From Vitellaria paradoxa (Eukaryota; Streptophyta; Magnoliopsida; Ericales; Sapotaceae): a stretch of DNA of 64,000 bases. Positions 58,606-64,000 of the stretch are shown piece after piece. The position numbers and the translations under genes are program-made. Under the pieces are notes generated by a model. It was not told the origin of the DNA, did not search any database, and saw nothing but the letters and a program-made list of their open reading frames with translations. How positions within the stretch are numbered: the stretch's first letter is position 1; each line of letters starts with the position of its first letter. The stretch lies in NCBI GenBank assembly GCA_019916065.1, contig CM034241.1, positions 24,103,840 to 24,167,839 of the forward strand, given 5' to 3'.

Positions 58606-59275
58606 GTAAGTTAAACTAAAACTAAAAAGTAAAGAACATGCACACACACAAGCCATTAAACTAAAGAGATAGATAAATCAAAATATACAAATTCAAGATT
58701 AAAAGTAAAAAGAAGTAGGGGAAAGCTAAAAATGAAATTAAAAATAATCCCTAGGAGAGAGAACGAGGACTTCACCAACTAACTAAAAACTAATCTAAAT
58801 TAATTTAATAATTGAAAAGCTCTGTCTCTGAAAATTACAATGGCCTATTTATAGAAAAACATATTTTAAGGGTAAAATAAGAATTACAGATACAAAAAGG
58901 AACTTAAAAGACTAGCTGGGAAAGAGTCTCATGCACACAGGATAAAGGGTCATGTGCAAGGATGCATAAGTGTTTGACAAAAGTCCTCAGTGAAATTTCC
59001 AAAAATCAGCACCTGGTGGGTGCTCGGCAATAAGAACAGGCATGCACCTGGGTAAGCATGCACCAAGGCACTTGCTCTTTTAGTTGGTTCTTGCTTCATC
59101 TCGCATTAAGCTCCCAAATTGAACCATTCTTCCTTATTTCTCACAAAATACCTATAAAACAAATAAGAAAAGCATAAACAATTGAGACATGACAAAAGAT
59201 GGAATGTTAATTAATAAAATGCTCAAATTAAAGGTGTGAAATAAGGTAAAAATCAACAATGATTGAATGCAATCA
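58606..59275 (-). repeat. 5-prime LTR fragment of the large element
   Basis: Aligns with about 48130-48918 of the 3-prime LTR, with an internal gap of about 100 bp near 58830. Its R-U5 end is missing. TATA at 58845-58854. Confidence 0.85.
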
Positions 59276-60009
59276 CATAGTTTATTGAAAAATCAAATAA
59301 ACTCTAACTACACCAGAGAACTTAAGAATCCAAAACTTTTTTTTATCCAATGCAACAATCAAATTTGAATTAGATCCCACCAAAAGTTCAAAATCTCCTC
59401 TCACACACATATGTGCACACAATCGTAATATATGTACATTGTTTAGTATAATGGCATTGTAATTATTTTGATAAATGGGTTTTTTTTATATATCATCTAA
59501 CCAACTAACTAGAATGCCATTAAAATGAAATGAGTGAACTTGTTTAGCGGTTGAAAAGATTCAATTAGAATTAAATAAATAATAGTGCCATGATCAGATT
59601 TGCATACTGGGCCGACAGGTGTGGGTCGTGAGACTTTATTGTGACATAGTGTGCCTGAGATCGCCCAATTTTAAAAAAGTATATTTCGTAAGTAGAGCCT
59701 TGATTACAAAGATTAGAATTTGCCACTCCACACCTTTAAAATGGGTGTATCGAGAACCCAGAGTTTTGATTATGATTAAAAATGTGTTGTTTTATGTTTT
59801 TGAAAGATGTGGTAAATGACCCTTTTTAGTGACTTTTTAACTAGTTTGTATAATCAAAGATAATGGGTCCGTGGGTTCAGCTATGCATGAAGACCGACAC
59901 ACCTGGATACCTAGAGATATCTAGAGTCCCTTTCCACTCTCTATAGTCGTAATCTCACAATATAATATCCAATTTATGATAATTAATGCATACAACCCAT
60001 GAATGCAAA
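59276..60009. other. Unassigned stretch
   Basis: No recognisable coding or repeat signature; short open frames only. Confidence 0.4.
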
Positions 60010-61339
60010 TGAGGTATAAAATGCGAGATGGTTGAGCTTAGCTCTTGTGTGCAAGTGTAATATTTGCTTATGTGGCAGAGGTGTATCCTAAGGGATTCTA
60101 TATGCTACATAGAGTTAGGCATGTGGATTTATGTAATCCTTATGCATGAGTGTGTGTGCTCTCTAAAAAAGAATATGGTCTTTGAAGATCGATGTGACTG
60201 GCCTCAAGCGATATGCTCGAGCTGTCTACAAGCCTTGTTAAGGGATCGGGTTGATAGACCTAAAGTGGTCTAAACTAAGTGTTTATGTGATGGAAATTGA
60301 TATGTAGATGTAAGAGACTAACTCTAAGTCTAAGTTAGCATCTTGCACAGATGGTCAATGAAAACCGTGGAGACGCATTCAAGTTATCTTCTCGAGCTGC
60401 TTACGTGCCCTGTGATAGAGATCAAGTCACCATAGCTCACACCTATGGTCTATGTGATGAATATAAGAGCCTAGCTCTAAGTTAGTGCCTTACGCTAATG
60501 GTCTATGAAGATCAGGGTGACCAGACTAAAGCTATCTACTCAAGCTACCTACATACCCTAAAAAAGGATTAGGTGTACATAGCTTTAGGACTGATTTGAA
60601 CTTTGTGCAAGTGCTTAAGGATGTAAAGCCTAGCTCTAAGTCAGCACTTCATGATATAGTAACCGGACCCAAGCTATCTGCTCAAGCTACTTATGTACCC
60701 TAAAAAGGGATCAGGTTTACGTAGCTCTAGGTAGGTTTGCACCTCGCGCAAATGTGATGTTTGGATATGTATGAGTGGATGAAAGTGTGATAAGAGTGTC
60801 ATGGATGGCAAACTGATAAGCCTCAAGCATAGTAGGCCTCATCATCGGCTAAGGTAGGCTAAGTGTATGAGAAGGTGACCAATAAATTCAATGCTGTGTA
60901 CAAGATTAGTCTGAAGGAGCCTTGCTCCGAATATTGGATGAGGAAAAGAAAGAGCCTAGCTCTAGGTATGGATTAGGAGTAATCTTCTTTGTACTATGAA
61001 AGCTTAGCTCTAAGACTAAAGTGGAAGTTAGTGCCTCGAGCATAACTTGAGAAGAGAGCTTAGCTCCAGTTGATAAAAGGAAGTTAGCACCTCATGCTTA
61101 ACTGGGAAAGGGAACCTTGTTTCAAATTAAAAAAAATAGTTAGTGCCTTGCATATAACTGAGAAATGGTTAAATAGGGAAAGAGCCTAGCTCCAAGGGAA
61201 GAGATAGTTAGTGCCTAGTGCAAAACCAAAAAATGGTTAACTAAGGAAGGGAGCCTGGCTCCAAGGAAAGAGACAATCAGTGCCTAGTAGATAACTAGGA
61301 ATGGAGCCTTGCTTTAGAGAAGAGAAAGTTAACACATTG
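60010..61339 (+). repeat. Degenerate tandem-repeat array, main part
   Basis: Units carry AGCCTAGCTCTAAGTTAG..CCTT..GC, GGTC.ATGAA.AC.G.G, and CTCAAGCTAC.TA..TACCCT. In the left part units are about 140-160 bp (anchors near 60328, 60468, 60627). Right of 60940 they shorten to about 60-80 bp (GAGCCTAGCTCCAAG, then GTTAGTGCCTAGTGC). The array continues at 63030-63240 beyond an inserted LTR. No coding sequence. Confidence 0.75.
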
Positions 61340-63029
61340 TGACTGACCCTAAAATGTATTCAAATTCTACGTCTTAAGTGAAAGAGGGTGATCATGGTTT
61401 TACTTAGTGAGAACTAGGGTCATCTCCATAAGGAGGGCTTTTTTAAAAGTTCTAGACTTGTTTTCTCAGTTAGTAGGTGAACCTAAGTTAACCTAAAGTA
61501 ACTTTAGATTTATGGGAAGCTTGATTATGGTATAGGTTGAGAATGGTGGAGTTAAGGAATTGTGATATTAAATTAAGATGAAAGTATTAAAAATAAAATA
61601 ACTAAGATAATCTTGGCTTTGAACCAAATTTAGTAGTGGGATAGTGGTGGTTTACTCAACCATAACTCAACCTAGCAATTGCACATGCATTGCTAGGCCA
61701 GAAGATATTCTATTAAAACCTAATTTATGGAACTCAAGGTAAGTTGAGACTTTTGAAATTAGCTTTGGACTCACCGGGACATTGAATCGAACATTTAGTA
61801 TGCACGAGCATCAACTCGTAACCAGGCTTTGATTGTAACACAAGTGAATCGATTTATTAAGAAAACCTTAAGTTATGGTTTTAGGAAAATAGGTTCCAAA
61901 TCACTAGCCCATTGAATCAAACAGTTGGTATGCATGAGTGGCCACTTGTAACCAAGCTATGATTATAACATAAGTGATTTGATTTCGTTGGATGAGTTAG
62001 AAAACATGTTTCTAACTCACTCGAACATTGAACCAAACACTTGGTGTGCATAACTAAAAACTTGTAACCAAGCTATGGTTATAACACGGGTGAGTTAATT
62101 TCGAAAAAACCCTAGCTTATTGTGAGATTCCAACTAGAGATCAAAAGATATTTCATTGAAAAATTTTCTTTTATACTTGGGTTCACTAGACTACCATACC
62201 ACCTTTAATGACTTGAAGTCAAGAAGGTGACCTAACCTAGCATGCTTAAAGTAAAGCTAAAACTTCAAATAGAAAAATAAACTTGCAAACCATCAATTAA
62301 TGTAAAACGAAAGGCAAAAACAAGAAGAAGATATTAAAGACTAAAGAAACAAAAAGAAAAAAATAGAAGAAATCTAAAACTTAAAGCTTGGAATTCAAAA
62401 TAACAAATGTAAGTCACTTTCAATGTGAAACCCTTTGAGAGAGAACAGAGAAATCACCCAACGAAACTTTAACTAACCCTAATGCTTAAAACGTAATATA
62501 GTTAATCCCCAAAATGTCAAAAATTTAGCCTATTTATAGGCTTACAAGAATTAATGGTAAACAGGTAAATTTATAATTAAATGAAACACCAAAAACATGT
62601 TGGAAAAGAAGTTACAGGCACCCAAGAAAAGGTTGCCATGTGCGTAAGCCAATTGCAGCCAAGTATTTGATAAAAGTCTAAAGGAAAGGGCTAGCAAAAA
62701 AGGGTCTTGGCGGGCACCTATGGGCAAATACAGGCATGCGCCCACTGTGGCGTGCACCCAACATAACTATTTCTCGTCTGCCCACTTTGACATGCACCTA
62801 AGAATCTTCTCAGTCGTGCACCCACAACAAGCTTATCAAGTCTTCTAATGGTCTATATGTTTAAGCTCTCAGACTACCTTTCTTAGATTGTTTTCTTTCC
62901 ATTTCCTTACAAAACACACAGCAACAAAATAATTAATAAACATGTGATGAAAAATGGATGTTACTTGAAAAAAAGTTCAAAATGAGGATGTGAAATGAGG
63001 TTAAAATTAACAATGATTGCAGGTAATCA
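61340..63029 (-). repeat. Solo Tat-type LTR inside the tandem array
   Basis: About 1690 bp: + strand TGACTGACCC...GGTAATCA. Flanks cattg (61335-61339) and ccttg (63030-63034) are a likely 5-bp duplication with one mismatch. Minus-strand TATA box (CTATAAATAGGC) at 62530-62540; cassette of GCACCCA/GCGCCCA words at 62615-62820. The interior includes AACTCGTAACCA.GC and CAAGTGA.T words repeated three times (61760-62110). No PBS or gene adjoins. Confidence 0.8.
62530..62540 (-). promoter_or_regulatory. TATA box in the solo LTR at 61340
   Basis: Minus strand CCTATAAATAGG. Confidence 0.5.
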
Positions 63030-63240
63030 CCTTGCGTCTGACCAGGGAAAGAAGCTTAGTTTCAAGTTAGCATTTCACAATATGGTAACTGGATTCAAGC
63101 CTTCTGCTCAAGCTACCTATGTACACTGTTAAGGATCAGGTCTATGTAAATCTAATTAGAAAGACAGTTAGCACCTAGTGTATAATTGTGGAAAGGAGCA
63201 TCGCTCCAAATAGGAAAGGAATAGTCAGTGCCTAGCGTGT
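63030..63240 (+). repeat. Degenerate tandem-repeat array, right part
   Basis: Same words as 60010-61339 (GGATTCAAGC.TTCTGCTCAAGCTACC, GTTAGCACCTAGTG, GTCAGTGCCTAGCG). Confidence 0.75.
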
Positions 63241-64000
63241 TGATTATACTTAAAAAGTATAATTACATTCTCAATTTAAGTCATAAAGCATAAATTTATC
63301 AATTGATTAGGAGAGATTTATTTACTTTAAAGGTCTAATTGTTTTTATTTTTTAAATGCAGAGAAAAGATAGAAAATATTGAGATTAGCAACGGTGAAAA
63401 GGGTAAAAATGTCTACGCCATCCAGGTCTAGACACTTAGACATTCTACTCAAATAGTAGCAAAGCAGCCATGGAACAAACTAAAGAAAATAACGAAGTTC
63501 CACAAATTTTGGCTTTACCATCTAAACGGGAAAATGCTATCTGGACGCCATTTTCCAGTAGCTACTTAGTGTTTATACTTACAAAACTTTTGAAGTTGTT
63601 TAGCTAGAATTTTGTTCTTACCATCTGGACACCAGATTGCTGTCTAGACGCCATGGTCCAGAATAAGTCCGTAACTTCTATTTCAGTTTAGGGTTTGCTG
63701 TCTATATATATTCTTTGTCACCCAGATTTTGAGGGCAGCTTTTAATATTTATTTTTACATAGTTTTTATGGTTTTAGGTTATTTTTCTTTCAGTCGTTTT
63801 GATGCTTTTATACTTTGGATTCAAGGATTATTCACTAGATGCTATAAGGAATTGAGTAAAGTTTTTGGTTTCATTAATGTATTTCGTCTCTGTTATTTTA
63901 TTCTCTTCTATTTATTGTTTTTGTTTATGTTTAATGATGCTAGGCTGGACTTTTATTCTTGGTTCAACCCATCGATGATGAGTAGGTTTTTATTTAACAT
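63241..64000 (+). repeat. Start of a + strand Tat-type LTR, cut by the window end
   Basis: Opens TGATTATACTT with a 9-bp perfect stem (arms 63243-63251 and 63255-63263). It holds a cassette with CATCTGGACGCCA/GTCTAGACGCCA words (63410-63660) and a TATA box TCTATATATA (63701-63710). The preceding five bases, cgtgt, would be the left TSD copy. Confidence 0.7.

Larger units (their letters stand above)
47459..59275 (-). mobile_element. Large Tat/Athila-type gypsy element, 5-prime deleted, minus strand
   Basis: Right to left: truncated 5-prime LTR (58606-59275), pol from inside protease (58600) to integrase end (53528), extra ORF (52565-51230), long untranslated region (51229-48940), purine tract (48919-48935), 3-prime LTR (47459-48918). 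PBS, gag and the R-U5 part of the 5-prime LTR are missing. Integrase is cut by a solo LTR (54326-56004). RT of the FMDDF class (here FMDEF) and the downstream ORF support Athila/Tat. No matching TSD was found (tcaaa and catag flank it). It is old, with many stops. Confidence 0.85.

Noticed and set aside
60010..63240. CRISPR-like spaced repeats
   Set aside because: Units are long, diverged and without unique spacers; plant nuclear context.

Overview
This is nuclear DNA of a flowering plant, most likely a dicot. It is AT-rich and built almost wholly of nested, decaying transposable elements: Ty3/gypsy chromoviruses, Tat/Athila-type gypsy elements with long LTRs, Ty1/copia elements, one CACTA element and one long-TIR DNA transposon. 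I see no intact host gene. The only host-like traces are a possible terminal exon (9827-9876) and an unassigned spliced-looking pseudogene (about 24790-26425). The assignment rests on primer binding sites, LTR pairs, target-site duplications (TSDs) and domain motifs read from the translations.

Layout, left to right. 1-8072: an old + strand chromovirus pol, split by a young minus-strand chromovirus (1378-7517) with paired 782-bp LTRs and a perfect 5-bp TSD. 8073-12355: mostly unassigned. 12356-22740: a minus-strand Tekay/Del-like gypsy remnant with a 2.36-kb LTR; its integrase is split by a 6.6-kb long-TIR DNA transposon (15550-22126), which itself carries a copia-type LTR element encoding only Gag (16322-18947). 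23330-30230: fragments of Tat/Athila-type elements in both orientations, including a + strand LTR-PBS-gag-UTR derivative (26428-30230), with the unassigned pseudogene in between. 30231-34548: low-information DNA with small repeats.

34549-40256: a 434-bp-class Tat LTR split by a nearly complete copia element (34627-39889, TSD gccat). 40620-42849: a non-autonomous CACTA element sitting in a tandem array of about 77 bp per unit. 44008-45576: a solo Tat-type LTR carrying a 21-bp minisatellite. 46201-46920: LTR, PBS and leader of another Tat element; this LTR shows the uninterrupted form of the copia target. 47459-59275: a large minus-strand Tat/Athila-type element with an extra ORF behind pol, a 5-prime deletion and a solo LTR (54326-56004) inside its integrase. 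60010-63240: a degenerate tandem-repeat array with a solo LTR inside it (61340-63029). 63241-64000: the start of another + strand LTR.

No single operational gene system is present; most of the biology lies in the LTR architecture. Three patterns recur across unrelated insertions: palindromes with compensating changes at the LTR 5-prime ends, a GC-rich repetitive cassette in U3 just upstream of the TATA box, and repeated polypurine tracts in the 3-prime untranslated region of the large Tat/Athila element. All coding units are described as pseudogenes because each carries stops or frameshifts.
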